Assembly (NCBI GenBank): GCA_964487255.1
Contig: CAZAQV010000012.1
Span: 1-64,000 of the forward strand
Source: CAZAQV01 sp964487255
Lineage (GTDB): Bacteria; Myxococcota_A; Polyangia; Polyangiales; CAZAQV01
Length of the DNA: 64,000 nt
Direction of reading: 5' to 3'
The notes beneath the pieces were generated by a model. It did no database searches, was not told the DNA's origin, and saw nothing but the letters and a program-made list of their open reading frames with translations. How positions within the stretch are numbered: the stretch's first letter is position 1; every line of letters begins with the position of its first letter. This document shows, piece after piece, positions 52,047-60,137 of this stretch. The position numbers and the translations under genes were made by a program.

Positions 52047-52277
52047 ATGGACGAGCGCGAGAAGCGTGCGGAAGAACGTCGTCGAGCGGGTATGTTCGGG
52101 GAGGTGATTGACACGGTGGCTGCGCCCCTGGAAGTCGCGGCCAACACGCCAGAAGGGCGCTTCGCACAACTCAGCGCGTTGTGTGCGCGACTCTTTGCGT
52201 TCTCGGGTCAAGAACGACCGAATCTTCTGCGTTCCGAGTATCCAGGGGAAGTGTTTCGGACAACGTATGGAGCCTAA
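52047..52277 (+). CDS. 76-aa charged protein preceding a nucleotidyltransferase
   Basis: Not a recognised family. A charged N-terminus (DEREKRAEERRRAG) is followed by a helical segment and an NLLRSEYPGEVFR end. It overlaps the next gene by 11 nt, the arrangement of an antitoxin or accessory partner, and lies after a promoter-like box. An antitoxin role is only an inference from the pairing. Confidence 0.6.
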   Translation: MDEREKRAEERRRAGMFGEVIDTVAAPLEVAANTPEGRFAQLSALCARLFAFSGQERPNLLRSEYPGEVFRTTYGA

Positions 52278-52746
52278 CGTGCTCGCTCAGGACTTCCGCG
52301 ACATCTTAGTGGAACTCGCGGACGCCGGGGCTGAGTTTGTGCTCATCGGCGGCTGGGCGATGGCGTACCATGGGCACATACGTGGCACCGACGACCTGGA
52401 TATCTTCGTGCGACCCTCGCTCGCGAACGCTTCGCGAGTATTCGTAGCACTGTCGCGATTTGGCGCGCCGGTCTCGGCACATGGTGTGACCGAAGAACTC
52501 TTTTCGAAAGAGAAATATGGCTATCGCTTCGGTGTAAAACCGTACCTCATTGAGATACTTACGACGATTGACGGCATCGGTTTTGACGAGGCGATAAACG
52601 ACGCCAAGACAGTTGAAATCGACGGATGTTCAATCCCTGTTCTTTCCAGAGCGGCACTCCTTCAAAACAAGAGGGCTGCGGGTCGACCCAAAGATCTCGC
52701 CGACGTTCACTGGCTCGAAACTCATCCCGACTCAAGCGGCGACTAA
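52267..52746 (+). CDS. MNT/AbiEii-type nucleotidyltransferase-like protein
   Basis: A 159-residue protein with the nucleotidyltransferase fold signature LIGGWAMAYHGHIRGTDDLDIFV: the GG motif and metal-binding acidic pair DLD (Asp43, Asp45). The C-terminus has LLQNKRAAGRPKDLADVHWLE, typical of the small AbiEii/MenA-like or DUF6036 group, members of which modify tRNAs or partner proteins as toxins. It overlaps the 76-aa gene, making a two-gene module. Its stop TAA starts a TAACGCTTG sequence found inverted at the far side of the HigBA islet. Confidence 0.8.
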   Translation: MEPNVLAQDFRDILVELADAGAEFVLIGGWAMAYHGHIRGTDDLDIFVRPSLANASRVFVALSRFGAPVSAHGVTEELFSKEKYGYRFGVKPYLIEILTTIDGIGFDEAINDAKTVEIDGCSIPVLSRAALLQNKRAAGRPKDLADVHWLETHPDSSGD

Positions 52747-52853
52747 CGCTTGTCGGCTGCTCTGCCTGTTGGTCGAAACCTTCGCCGCCCCGGTTCTGTT
52801 CCGAGCAGGCGCGCCGTGACGTGTCGACGTTGACACGCGTCTGGAGGCTTTAA

Positions 52854-52879
52854 TGTATTGTACCTCGTGGTACAATACA
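52854..52879. promoter_or_regulatory. Perfect 11-bp palindrome
   Basis: TGTATTGTACC, spacer TCGT, GGTACAATACA: an exact inverted repeat in the gap between the nucleotidyltransferase and higA genes. The stem is AT-rich and lacks a long T-run, so an operator is more likely than a terminator. Another shorter inverted repeat (CGTGTC/GACACG) lies at 52820-52837. Confidence 0.6.
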
Positions 52880-52970
52880 AAAGATGTGTTTGTAGTGTAC
52901 CGCCGCCTCGGAGCGTCCCTGGCTTAGATGGGTGCTTTTTTCCGACTCTCCAGCTTGCGCGTTAGCGTGC

Positions 52971-53231
52971 TTACGCTGCGCGCTGACGGGCAAGCCACAG
53001 GTCGTACTCCGCTTGCATGCGGACCCACATTTCCGCACTCGTGTCCAAGACGCCTTCAAGCACAACAGCAAAGTCTGGTGAGATGCCACGCTTGCCATTG
53101 ACAATCTCGTTGATCTTGCGGGGGTGGCAGCCACAAAGCTGTGCGAGCTGCGTTTGGTTAAGGTTCATTTCCTTCATGTAGATCTCTGAGAGAACTTGTC
53201 CCGGATGAAGCGGTTTTGGATTTCGAATCAT
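52971..53231 (-). CDS. higA: HigA-type antitoxin
   Basis: A helix-turn-helix XRE-family antitoxin of 86 residues. The HPGQVLSEIYMKEM start and the HTH LNQTQLAQLCGCHPRKINEIVNGKRGIS are typical of HigA, followed by the end WVRMQAEYDLWLARQ. It follows higB by 3 nt, in the toxin-first order usual for higBA, and presumably represses its own promoter together with the toxin. Confidence 0.95.
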   Translation of the reverse strand: MIRNPKPLHPGQVLSEIYMKEMNLNQTQLAQLCGCHPRKINEIVNGKRGISPDFAVVLEGVLDTSAEMWVRMQAEYDLWLARQRAA

Positions 53232-53234
53232 ACT

Positions 53235-53531
53235 TTAGCCTTTGTGGTAGTTCTCTACGCAGACTTCGGAAAACTCTCCGTTCTTGAAGCGGAATGTGAT
53301 GCACCAAGGGAGCTCAATGGTGACGCTCCAAAAGTGTTTTCGATCGCCTTTGAGTTTGTGGAGTCGAATATTCGGTGGTTGTCCTTTGATCTTAAGATCG
53401 TTCAACGTGGTCGTGTGATGCATGATCGTCATCAGGGCTTTGGCCCGAACCCAAAGGTGCTTGGGCAACCGCTTCGACGAATTTTCCTCCCAAATTTCAC
53501 GAGCCAGCTTATTGCCAAAGCCAACAATCAT
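53235..53531 (-). CDS. higB: HigB-type mRNA interferase toxin
   Basis: A RelE/HigB-type ribosome-dependent RNase toxin. From the ATG at 53529-53531 it has 98 residues, typical of HigB, with LNDLKIKGQPPNIRLHKLKG, the WSVTIELPWCITFRF sheet and GEFSEVCVENYHKG. The start is chosen because the palindrome at 53531-53553 sits directly at it. The base composition around higBA is more AT-rich than its neighbours, which suggests acquisition. Confidence 0.93.
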   Translation of the reverse strand: MIVGFGNKLAREIWEENSSKRLPKHLWVRAKALMTIMHHTTTLNDLKIKGQPPNIRLHKLKGDRKHFWSVTIELPWCITFRFKNGEFSEVCVENYHKG

Positions 53532-53553
53532 TACACTATGCCGTATAGTGTAA
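53531..53553 (-). promoter_or_regulatory. Palindromic operator at the higB start
   Basis: Arms TTACACTAT (53531-53539) and ATAGTGTAA (53545-53553) are exact inverted repeats with a 5-nt spacer and touch the higB start codon. This is where a HigA dimer would be expected to bind for autoregulation. Confidence 0.7.
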
Positions 53554-53578
53554 TACATCCTTCGCCGCGCAGCAAGCG

Positions 53579-55081
53579 TTAGATGGGGACTTTTTCGATG
53601 CGCACGATGCCGTCGCGGTTGAGCACGACGCGGGCGCGCTGTAGGGTGTGGCCGCCGTGCTCGAGCTCCTCGACGCGCACAATCACATTGAGGTGGTAGA
53701 CGCGCGCCAGCGACTTGTGCTCGAAGCGGTGGCTATCCATGTCGAACACGCGCACCGAGTTGCGCGTCTCGTCGAGCCGGGCGAGCAGGTGGTCGAGCGA
53801 AAGGCGCAGAATCTGCTGCACGCCATAGTCCGACGGCATGCGACTCTCAAGCTTGCGCGCGAGCTCAATCTCTTGGCGGTGGTGCAGGATCTCTTCGAAC
53901 GCCACCGACGTGCCCTTGACCGAACGGTTGATGCGCCGCGCAGCTTGAATCTGCTTTGGCAGATTTTCCTCGCCGAGCCAGCTAGCGCGCTCCGACTCCT
54001 TGCCGGTGAGCGCATCTTGCCACGCCGCTTGCGTATGTGACTCAAGGCCACTAACGCGGTCCCAGGTGGTCCAGCGCTTCGAGAGCGACTTTTTGACCCA
54101 ATCTTTGATGCGGTCTTTGAGAATATACGCGCCCACCGCGGCCGCGATAAACCAAAAGCGTCGCGGGTCGTTGATGCCGCCCGTGATGAGCGGGATCTGC
54201 GCGAGCGTCGCCCACACCGCGGCCAAACCCGCAGCGACCATCGCCGCCGAGTTCGCCACATACGGGTCGCGTCCCGCATCACGCGTGCTGATGTAGAGGC
54301 TCTGCTGAAGTTCCTTTTTCACCAGTCCGATGCGGTAGTTGTAGTACTCGCCGTCGGCATCGTTGGGCATCGGGTAGTTGTGCGAACGCCGGTCGTCGTA
54401 CACGCGCGAGAGCGTCCGCGACAAGACGAGCAGCGCACGCGCGCGGGCACCGTTGGCGTCCGGGTGTGGCGGCAGCGCCCGAAGCGCAAGGCCGAGCGAG
54501 GCCAAGTGGTCGGCGATGGCCGCGCCGACATAGTCTTGCGAGAACGCGATCGACGGCACCAGCTCCGGGTGCGCGACCCCGCGGTAGGCGACGGCCGTGT
54601 GTCGCAAGCGGCGCAACGCATCGAGTGACACGAGCGCGTCGCGACACAGCTTACGGGTGCGCTCAAGGGCTTCGTCTTCGGTCAGTACGCCGCTTTGTAA
54701 GTCGTCCAAGAAGGGCTCGACAATGCGCTCGAAGGCCTCGGCCAGCTCGGCGCCGAGCATACGCGCGAGCGAGACCATGCCCGCGCCGGAGATGGCTTGT
54801 CCCGACACCAGCAGGGGAAGCTGACGCGCCAGCAAGTAAAGGGGGCTACGTGGGTTGCTCGGGTCGACCAATTGGCTCGGTTGGCGCGTGGGTGAGTGAA
54901 GCCGCATGTACACGCGGCTGTCGCGGTAGAAGCCGCTCGTCCCCCAGGTTTCTTTGTTGATGCCGAAGCTGCGTGGAAAGAACCAGTAGGTGTCAACCCG
55001 ATAGCGTCGCGGCTTTTTGATGGTCCCGACCTTTGAGAAGAACGAGCGCACCTCGAAGGTGCTGTGGTCGCGTGCACTCAT
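53579..55081 (-). CDS. Unknown membrane protein with paired C-terminal-half helices
   Basis: I do not recognise the family. About 500 residues: a mixed N-terminal domain (RYRVDTYWFFPRSFGIN, YMRLHSPTR), a helical region with a basic DALRRLRHTAVAYRG stretch, then two membrane helices around MVAAGLAAVWATLAQIP and FWFIAAAVGAYILKDR. A soluble C-terminal domain follows with a charged coiled-coil-like end. The start is uncertain: ATG 55081 is used; a TTG at 55150, two bases after the preceding stop, is also possible. It directly follows the degenerate sensor gene, so the two may form a sensor pair. Its TAA stop begins the TAACGCTTG motif. Confidence 0.75.
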   Translation of the reverse strand: MSARDHSTFEVRSFFSKVGTIKKPRRYRVDTYWFFPRSFGINKETWGTSGFYRDSRVYMRLHSPTRQPSQLVDPSNPRSPLYLLARQLPLLVSGQAISGAGMVSLARMLGAELAEAFERIVEPFLDDLQSGVLTEDEALERTRKLCRDALVSLDALRRLRHTAVAYRGVAHPELVPSIAFSQDYVGAAIADHLASLGLALRALPPHPDANGARARALLVLSRTLSRVYDDRRSHNYPMPNDADGEYYNYRIGLVKKELQQSLYISTRDAGRDPYVANSAAMVAAGLAAVWATLAQIPLITGGINDPRRFWFIAAAVGAYILKDRIKDWVKKSLSKRWTTWDRVSGLESHTQAAWQDALTGKESERASWLGEENLPKQIQAARRINRSVKGTSVAFEEILHHRQEIELARKLESRMPSDYGVQQILRLSLDHLLARLDETRNSVRVFDMDSHRFEHKSLARVYHLNVIVRVEELEHGGHTLQRARVVLNRDGIVRIEKVPI

Positions 55082-55152
55082 CGCCGGCGCATCGAACAGC
55101 GAGTGCTCTTCTGGCGATTGCGGGAGCGCAAGCTTTTTGGCTTTTCGCAACC

Positions 55153-56577
55153 CTAGGCTAGGGGCAACCAAAGAATGGCTCCCTTCGTCGTCGTTTGCAG
55201 CCGACCCCCGAGCGGCGTGACCAAGTCGCGCACGCCGTCCGCGCACTCGAGGTCGTTGATCTTGGAAAACTTGAGGCCCATGGCGCCTTCGCCCGTGCGA
55301 ATCTTGATTTTCTCACAGCCCACTTCGAGCAGCGCCAGGCGAACGGCGGAAGCGAGTCGTCCGCCCGCCTCGGCAGCCGCTACGTCGATCAGTTCTTCCG
55401 GGATGCGCAAGTCTGGCATTTGCAGATGCGTGCCGTCGATGGCCCGTGCGATGAGGTCGGGCAGACGCACCGGCTCGACCTCTTCGGGTTCGGGCAAGAG
55501 CGAGGTGCCGGCCTTTTGCTGCGAGCCCGTGCTGAAAAGGGCCACATACGGGTCGCTACCTGGGTGCTCGAGCGCGATGACGCGCAAGTCACTTCGCCCA
55601 ATGCGGATGCTGTCGCTTCGGCCGCGGCTTTTGGCCACCGCGTTGGTGATTTCTTCGCTAGAAAAGAAGTTCTTAATAATGGTGTTGGCCTCGCGACCGT
55701 AGGCGGAAAGGAGTTTGCGTCCGGCGGCGTTGATCGCGACCACGCGGTGTTTGGGGTCGACGACGCATACTGCGTAGGGCACGGCTTCGACCAGCTGGGT
55801 GAGCAAGACGCGGCCTGATTCGGCGTGTGCGAGGCGCTGCCGCAGCTCGACCCCGAGCCGTTCCAGCGATTGTGCGACATCACCGATCTCATCGTCGCGC
55901 TGTTCGCCCAGTGTAGCCGTGAAGTCGCCTCCGGCGAGCTTCTTTGCGGTAGCCGCAAGTCGGCGCATGGGCGCAGCAAAGACGAACACCGCGACCAACG
56001 ACAAGAGCATCGCGATCGAAAGCGCGATGGTCTGACTGTTAAGAAACGAACTGAGCGCGCGGTCGACGAATGTTGAGACCTGGCCGAGCGGCAAGGACAG
56101 GCGTAGCACCGAAAGGTTGGCCGGATCGTCCGCCGCGTGAAGCGGCGCGGCGACAAAGAGCATCTCAACGTCGAGCGAATCGGAGTGACGCACGTTGCTC
56201 GTAACGCGAATCGTCTTCTCATCTTCGGCGTGGCCCGGTGCGAGCGCCTCGATCACCTCCGGTCGCGCACTATGGTTGTCGAGCGTCGAGAGGTCTTTGA
56301 CGTGCGAGTCGAAGACCACCACGCCTTGCTTGTCGACGAGGGTAATGCGCTCGGGCATGACGTACCCCAGGCGTCGAAGCTCTTCGAGTCGGCGCTCTTG
56401 ATCGAGCGGGGCCAAACGCTTTGCGATGCGCCGGACGCGCTTGGAGGCCTGCCGTGTTTGTGTTTCGGTGACCTGGTCTTCCAGTGCCGAGGTGACGTAG
56501 TAGATGGATGGCAGTGAACCGGCGGCGATGACCGCGAGATAACTAATGAAAACCTTGGCTGGCAGGGGTATGCGCAT
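55153..56577 (-). CDS. Degenerate sensor kinase-like protein (TM-sensor-TM-HAMP-PAS-HATPase-like)
   Basis: A 474-residue protein with membrane helices at ~8-30 and ~185-207, a periplasmic sensor between them, a HAMP domain (MRRLAATAKKLAGGDFTATLG and DDEIGDVAQSLERLG), and a PAS-like region (AVPYAVCVVDPKHRVVAINAAG). The place where HisKA should be contains no His-Glu motif. The C-terminal ~130 residues look like a shrunken HATPase fold without N, G1 or G2 boxes. It therefore is unlikely to phosphorylate anything and may be a receptor that signals by contact, possibly with the unknown membrane protein encoded just downstream. Confidence 0.82.
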   Translation of the reverse strand: MRIPLPAKVFISYLAVIAAGSLPSIYYVTSALEDQVTETQTRQASKRVRRIAKRLAPLDQERRLEELRRLGYVMPERITLVDKQGVVVFDSHVKDLSTLDNHSARPEVIEALAPGHAEDEKTIRVTSNVRHSDSLDVEMLFVAAPLHAADDPANLSVLRLSLPLGQVSTFVDRALSSFLNSQTIALSIAMLLSLVAVFVFAAPMRRLAATAKKLAGGDFTATLGEQRDDEIGDVAQSLERLGVELRQRLAHAESGRVLLTQLVEAVPYAVCVVDPKHRVVAINAAGRKLLSAYGREANTIIKNFFSSEEITNAVAKSRGRSDSIRIGRSDLRVIALEHPGSDPYVALFSTGSQQKAGTSLLPEPEEVEPVRLPDLIARAIDGTHLQMPDLRIPEELIDVAAAEAGGRLASAVRLALLEVGCEKIKIRTGEGAMGLKFSKINDLECADGVRDLVTPLGGRLQTTTKGAILWLPLA

Positions 56578-56690
56578 TCGTGCAGCGGCCTTAACCTTAA
56601 GGGTTACAGATTGTTACAGAGTTGTCACGAAGACCGACGCTTCGGTGCTGGGGTGCCAAAACTCTGGCCGCAGTGCTATCTCCGAACACC

Positions 56691-57410
56691 GTGGCTCTAG
56701 ACCTGATTCCAGCGATCGACATTTTGGGTGGCAAGGTGGTTCGGCTCACCAAGGGCGCCTATGACCAAGTGACCGAGTACCGAGACGACCCCCTCGAGCA
56801 GGCGCTCGAGTTCAAAGCGCAGGGCGCCACCCGTCTTCACATGGTTGACCTCGACGCTGCGCGAAGCGGTGAGGCCACCAACTCCGAGCCGATCGGCCGC
56901 GTGGTCGAGCAAAGTGGCCTGGCCGTGCAGGTCGGAGGGGGGGTGCGCAGCGAAGCGATCGCCGATGCGTGGTTCGACCGCGGGGTTGAGCGCGTTGTCG
57001 TCGGGACGATGGCGGTACGTGATGCAGACGCTACGGAGCGCTTGTGTGCAAACTACGGTGGGCGAGTCGTGGTTGCCGTGGACGGACGCGACGGGAAGGT
57101 TGCCGTGGCGGGCTGGCGTGAGCAAAGCGACGTCAGCGTTCAGGCCCTCTCCAAGCGCGCACAAGAGTGGGGCGCGGGGGCTGTGCTGTTTACCGACATC
57201 GCGCGCGACGGCACCTCCGATGGTCCGAGCGTTGCGCAAACGAAGGCCCTGCAAGAGTCGTTGCAAATCGACGTGATCGCGTCGGGCGGCATCGGAACGC
57301 TGGCGCATGTTCTTGAGCTCCACCACGCGGGGCTTCGTCAAGCGGTGTGCGGCCGCGCCCTGTATGAAGGGGCATTTTCACTGCGCGAAGCGCTCGAGGC
57401 ACTTTCATGA
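56691..57410 (+). CDS. hisA: Phosphoribosylformimino-AICAR ribotide isomerase
   Basis: A TIM-barrel isomerase of histidine synthesis. The GTG at 56691 gives 239 residues starting ALDLIPAIDILGGKVVRL. The catalytic aspartate is in LIPAIDI, and the second in FTDIARDGT. Phosphate-binding blocks are VGGGVRS and IASGGIGTL. A run of upstream codons is in frame but has no support. hisF follows 13 nt later. Confidence 0.96.
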   Translation: MALDLIPAIDILGGKVVRLTKGAYDQVTEYRDDPLEQALEFKAQGATRLHMVDLDAARSGEATNSEPIGRVVEQSGLAVQVGGGVRSEAIADAWFDRGVERVVVGTMAVRDADATERLCANYGGRVVVAVDGRDGKVAVAGWREQSDVSVQALSKRAQEWGAGAVLFTDIARDGTSDGPSVAQTKALQESLQIDVIASGGIGTLAHVLELHHAGLRQAVCGRALYEGAFSLREALEALS

Positions 57411-57423
57411 GAGCGGCACTGCG

Positions 57424-58194
57424 ATGAGCTCAACGCTGGCTAAACGCATCGTTCCCTGCCTTGACGTCAAGGACGGACGTGTCGTCAAAGGCGTCAACTT
57501 CGTCAACTTGCGAGACGCGGGCGATCCCGTCGAGTGTGCCCGTACGTACGACGCGCAGCGCGCCGATGAGCTGACGTTCTTGGACATCTCGGCGTCGGTC
57601 GAGTCGCGGCGCACCCTCTTCGACGTGGTCGAAGAAACGAGCGCCGAAGTTCGGATCCCGATCACGGTCGGTGGCGGCGTGCGCGCCGTGCAAGACGTGC
57701 GGGACCTCTTGAATGCGGGCGCAGACAAGGTGGGGATCAACACCGCAGCGCTACGCGACCCGGACCTGGTGGACCGCGCGAGCGCCCAGTTTGGTTCGCA
57801 AGCCATCGTCGTGGCCATCGACGCCAAGCGTGTGGGCGAAAGCTGGCGCGTGTTTACGCACGGTGGTCGCGAACAGACAGAAGTCGACGCCTTGGTTTGG
57901 GCGCAGGAAGTCGAGCAGCGTGGCGCGGGCGAAATCCTGCTCACAAGCATGGACCGAGACGGTACGCAGGCGGGCTACGACATCGAGCTTTTGCAGGCTG
58001 TTACCCGCCGCCTCCACATCCCGGTGGTGGCCTCGGGTGGCGTGGGGCAACTCGAGCACTTTTGCGAAGGATTTCAACAGGGGGGCGCGAGCGCGGCGCT
58101 GGCTGCATCGGTCTTTCACGATGGCCGCTTCCGGGTCGGGGATGTGAAGGATTTTTTGGCCTCGCGAGGAATTTGCGTAAGAAGAGAGGGATGA
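57424..58194 (+). CDS. hisF: Imidazole glycerol phosphate synthase, cyclase subunit
   Basis: HisF uses the ammonia from HisH to form imidazole glycerol phosphate and AICAR. From ATG 57424 it has 256 residues: RIVPCLDVKDGRVVKGVNF (catalytic Asp in PCLDV), FLDISAS, VGGGVR, LTSMDRDGT and VVASGGVG. It pairs with hisA and overlaps the next gene by four bases (ATGA). Confidence 0.97.
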   Translation: MSSTLAKRIVPCLDVKDGRVVKGVNFVNLRDAGDPVECARTYDAQRADELTFLDISASVESRRTLFDVVEETSAEVRIPITVGGGVRAVQDVRDLLNAGADKVGINTAALRDPDLVDRASAQFGSQAIVVAIDAKRVGESWRVFTHGGREQTEVDALVWAQEVEQRGAGEILLTSMDRDGTQAGYDIELLQAVTRRLHIPVVASGGVGQLEHFCEGFQQGGASAALAASVFHDGRFRVGDVKDFLASRGICVRREG

Positions 58195-59051
58195 GCAGTC
58201 CGTCCACTTCCGTGCATCAGATGGTCAACACCCTGCGGGCGCGCCGAGCACGCATACCGAGTGAAGTTGGGGCCTACCTCGTGCTCGAAACCTGCGAAAA
58301 GATCCAAGCCCGTCCCAGCGCCATATCCGCCGAGCATGTTTGCGTGGGCGACGCGGGTGAAGTCGCGCTCCGTGCGGGGGCGACAGCTTGTGACGAGCGC
58401 GAGGCGGCAGCGTCACTTTGCCGACTGCTGTCTTTTTTGCTGGTCGCTTCCGAAGACAATATCTCGCCAGGCTTACTCGAAATCCTCGAGGTCGACCCGT
58501 CTGCCTGGACGTTGACCCGTTTGCGTGATGCGCTCGAAGCCAACCTCGTACCTCTCAACCGTCAAGCTTCGCGCCGCGTGCTCTCACGCTTGGTGCGGGA
58601 AAGCCAACGTCCAGGTCCATCGAGCGACTTCGGTGCGCCGGTCGTGATTCCGACCACCAACTTGCGACCCGTGGATACGTCGCGGGGGGAGGCCTCGCTC
58701 GATGCATTCTTGAGCGACGAGGCCGAAACACTCGACCGCTCTCCGGTCGAACTTGCGTTTGATGGCGACCCGGACCTCGACCTACCGGATCTCGATCCTG
58801 TATCGCTCGACCTGCCTGAGTTTGAAGTCGGCGATGTGCTCGAAGGCGCTCAAAGCGTGACGCATGAACAACAGGTAACGCAGTCCGAAACACTGCCAGA
58901 ACCTGCTGCGCCGAAGGCGAGCATCTTCAGCGATCGAGAGAGTTACTTCGAATCGCTCGACGACAGCGAGAGCAACAAAGGCCTGTGGCTTTGGCTCGGC
59001 GTCGGGGCTCTGGTCGTGGCGGGTCTCGTCGCGGCAAGCGTCTTGATCTAG
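58191..59051 (+). CDS. Tail-anchored protein with N-terminal helical domain, unknown
   Basis: I do not recognise a named family. The N-terminal ~130 residues form a helical domain (RARRARIPSEVGAYLVLETC, later VPLNRQASRRVLSRLVRES) that reminds me of degenerate kinase C-lobe modules in Myxococcota, but it lacks catalytic motifs. Then comes an acidic, Asp/Pro/Leu-rich segment (~165-235) and finally one membrane helix at the very C-terminus (WLWLGVGALVVAGLVAASVLI), making it a tail-anchored cytoplasmic protein. The ATG overlaps the hisF stop. Its TAG stop lies in a 17-nt tandem repeat. Confidence 0.78.
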   Translation: MSSPSTSVHQMVNTLRARRARIPSEVGAYLVLETCEKIQARPSAISAEHVCVGDAGEVALRAGATACDEREAAASLCRLLSFLLVASEDNISPGLLEILEVDPSAWTLTRLRDALEANLVPLNRQASRRVLSRLVRESQRPGPSSDFGAPVVIPTTNLRPVDTSRGEASLDAFLSDEAETLDRSPVELAFDGDPDLDLPDLDPVSLDLPEFEVGDVLEGAQSVTHEQQVTQSETLPEPAAPKASIFSDRESYFESLDDSESNKGLWLWLGVGALVVAGLVAASVLI

Positions 59052-59090
59052 CATTGCGGTTTGGCTAGCGTTGCGGTTTGGCTAGCAAGC
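59048..59090. repeat. 17-nt tandem repeat (CTAGC-ATTGCGGTTTGG)
   Basis: Two almost identical 17-nt units (59048-59064 and 59065-59081, one difference) followed by the start of a third (CTAGC). They fill the gap between the tail-anchored protein and queA, whose ends converge; the first unit includes the upstream gene's stop codon. Confidence 0.7.
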
Positions 59091-59091
59091 A

Positions 59092-60132
59092 CTACGGCGG
59101 AATGAGCATCGCGTCGCCGTACGAAAAGAAGCGGTACGATTGGCGTACAGCCTCGGCGTATACTGCGCGTGTGCGCTCCACACCGAGTTTGGCCATGACG
59201 AGCGCCAGCAGCGTCGAGTACGGCAGGTGAAAGTTGGTGAGGATACCGTCGACGACCCGAAACTCGTAGGGTGGGTAAATAAAGAGATGGGTGCGCTGCT
59301 CTCCGGGCGTGAGTTTGCCCGTCGTATCGGCGGCCGCTTCGAGCGTGCGCACGACGGTGGTTCCGACGGCGATCACCGGCCGTTTCGCCGCTCGCGCCCG
59401 CTCGATCGCCTCCACGGTCGCCTCAGGCAGGAAGAAACGTTCGCCGTGCATCGGGTGCTCGTCGAGTTTCTCGCTGCGTAGCGGCGCAAAGGTGCCCGGT
59501 CCAACGTGTAGCGTGACTTCAGCGCGTTGGTGTCCGGCTTCGTCGAGCGCACGCAGGAGCTCTTCAGTGAAATGCAGGCCGGCGGTAGGCGCTGCGATGG
59601 CGCCCGAAACGGACGCGAAGACGGTCTGATAACGATGATGATCTGCGGGCTTGGCCTGGCGCGCAATGTAGGGTGGCAAGGGTGGAACACCGATGGCCTC
59701 AAGACAGGTTTCGATGTCGGTACTGCCTTCGAGCACGACCTCCGCTTTGCCGTCATCGCGTCGCTCGGCGAGCGTCACACGCAACGTCTGTCCTCCGCCC
59801 TCGAACTCAAGTTCTGTGCCCTGCACCAGCCGCTTCGAACTTTTCGTCATCGCAAGCCAGCGGGCGGACTCCGGGCGCTCGACCTCGAGCGGTTCGATGA
59901 GCAACACCTCGACCTTACCGCCCGTTGGCTTCTGCCCGAGCAGGCGAGCTGGGATGACCTTCGTGTTGTTGAACACGAAGAGGCTTTGCGGCAGTAGCGT
60001 GGGCAGGTCGCGAATCCTGTGGTGGGCGATGGGCTCGCGTGCGAGCAGAAGTCGCGCTTCGTCGCGGCGGGCAGCAGGTTCCTGCGCGATGAGGTGTTCG
60101 GGCAGGTCGTAGCCGAGGTCGCTACGATGCAT
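59092..60132 (-). CDS. queA: tRNA queuosine synthesis: S-adenosylmethionine:tRNA ribosyltransferase-isomerase
   Basis: QueA makes epoxyqueuosine on tRNA using the ribosyl group of SAM. The 346-residue protein starts MHRSDLGYDLPEHLIAQEPA (the family's DYDLP-type motif) and has FVFNNTKVIPARL, GGKVEVLLIEPL, PTAGLHFTEELL, LHVGPGTFAPL and TNFHLPYSTLLALVMA. I chose ATG 60132; a GTG four codons earlier is possible. It lies 5 nt after the zinc-ribbon gene on the minus strand. Confidence 0.95.
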   Translation of the reverse strand: MHRSDLGYDLPEHLIAQEPAARRDEARLLLAREPIAHHRIRDLPTLLPQSLFVFNNTKVIPARLLGQKPTGGKVEVLLIEPLEVERPESARWLAMTKSSKRLVQGTELEFEGGGQTLRVTLAERRDDGKAEVVLEGSTDIETCLEAIGVPPLPPYIARQAKPADHHRYQTVFASVSGAIAAPTAGLHFTEELLRALDEAGHQRAEVTLHVGPGTFAPLRSEKLDEHPMHGERFFLPEATVEAIERARAAKRPVIAVGTTVVRTLEAAADTTGKLTPGEQRTHLFIYPPYEFRVVDGILTNFHLPYSTLLALVMAKLGVERTRAVYAEAVRQSYRFFSYGDAMLIPP

Positions 60133-60137
60133 GGCCG

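Noticed and set aside
52744..53581. True integron cassette array around higBA
   Set aside because: Only half-site-like sequences are visible; no complete attC and no integrase in the window.
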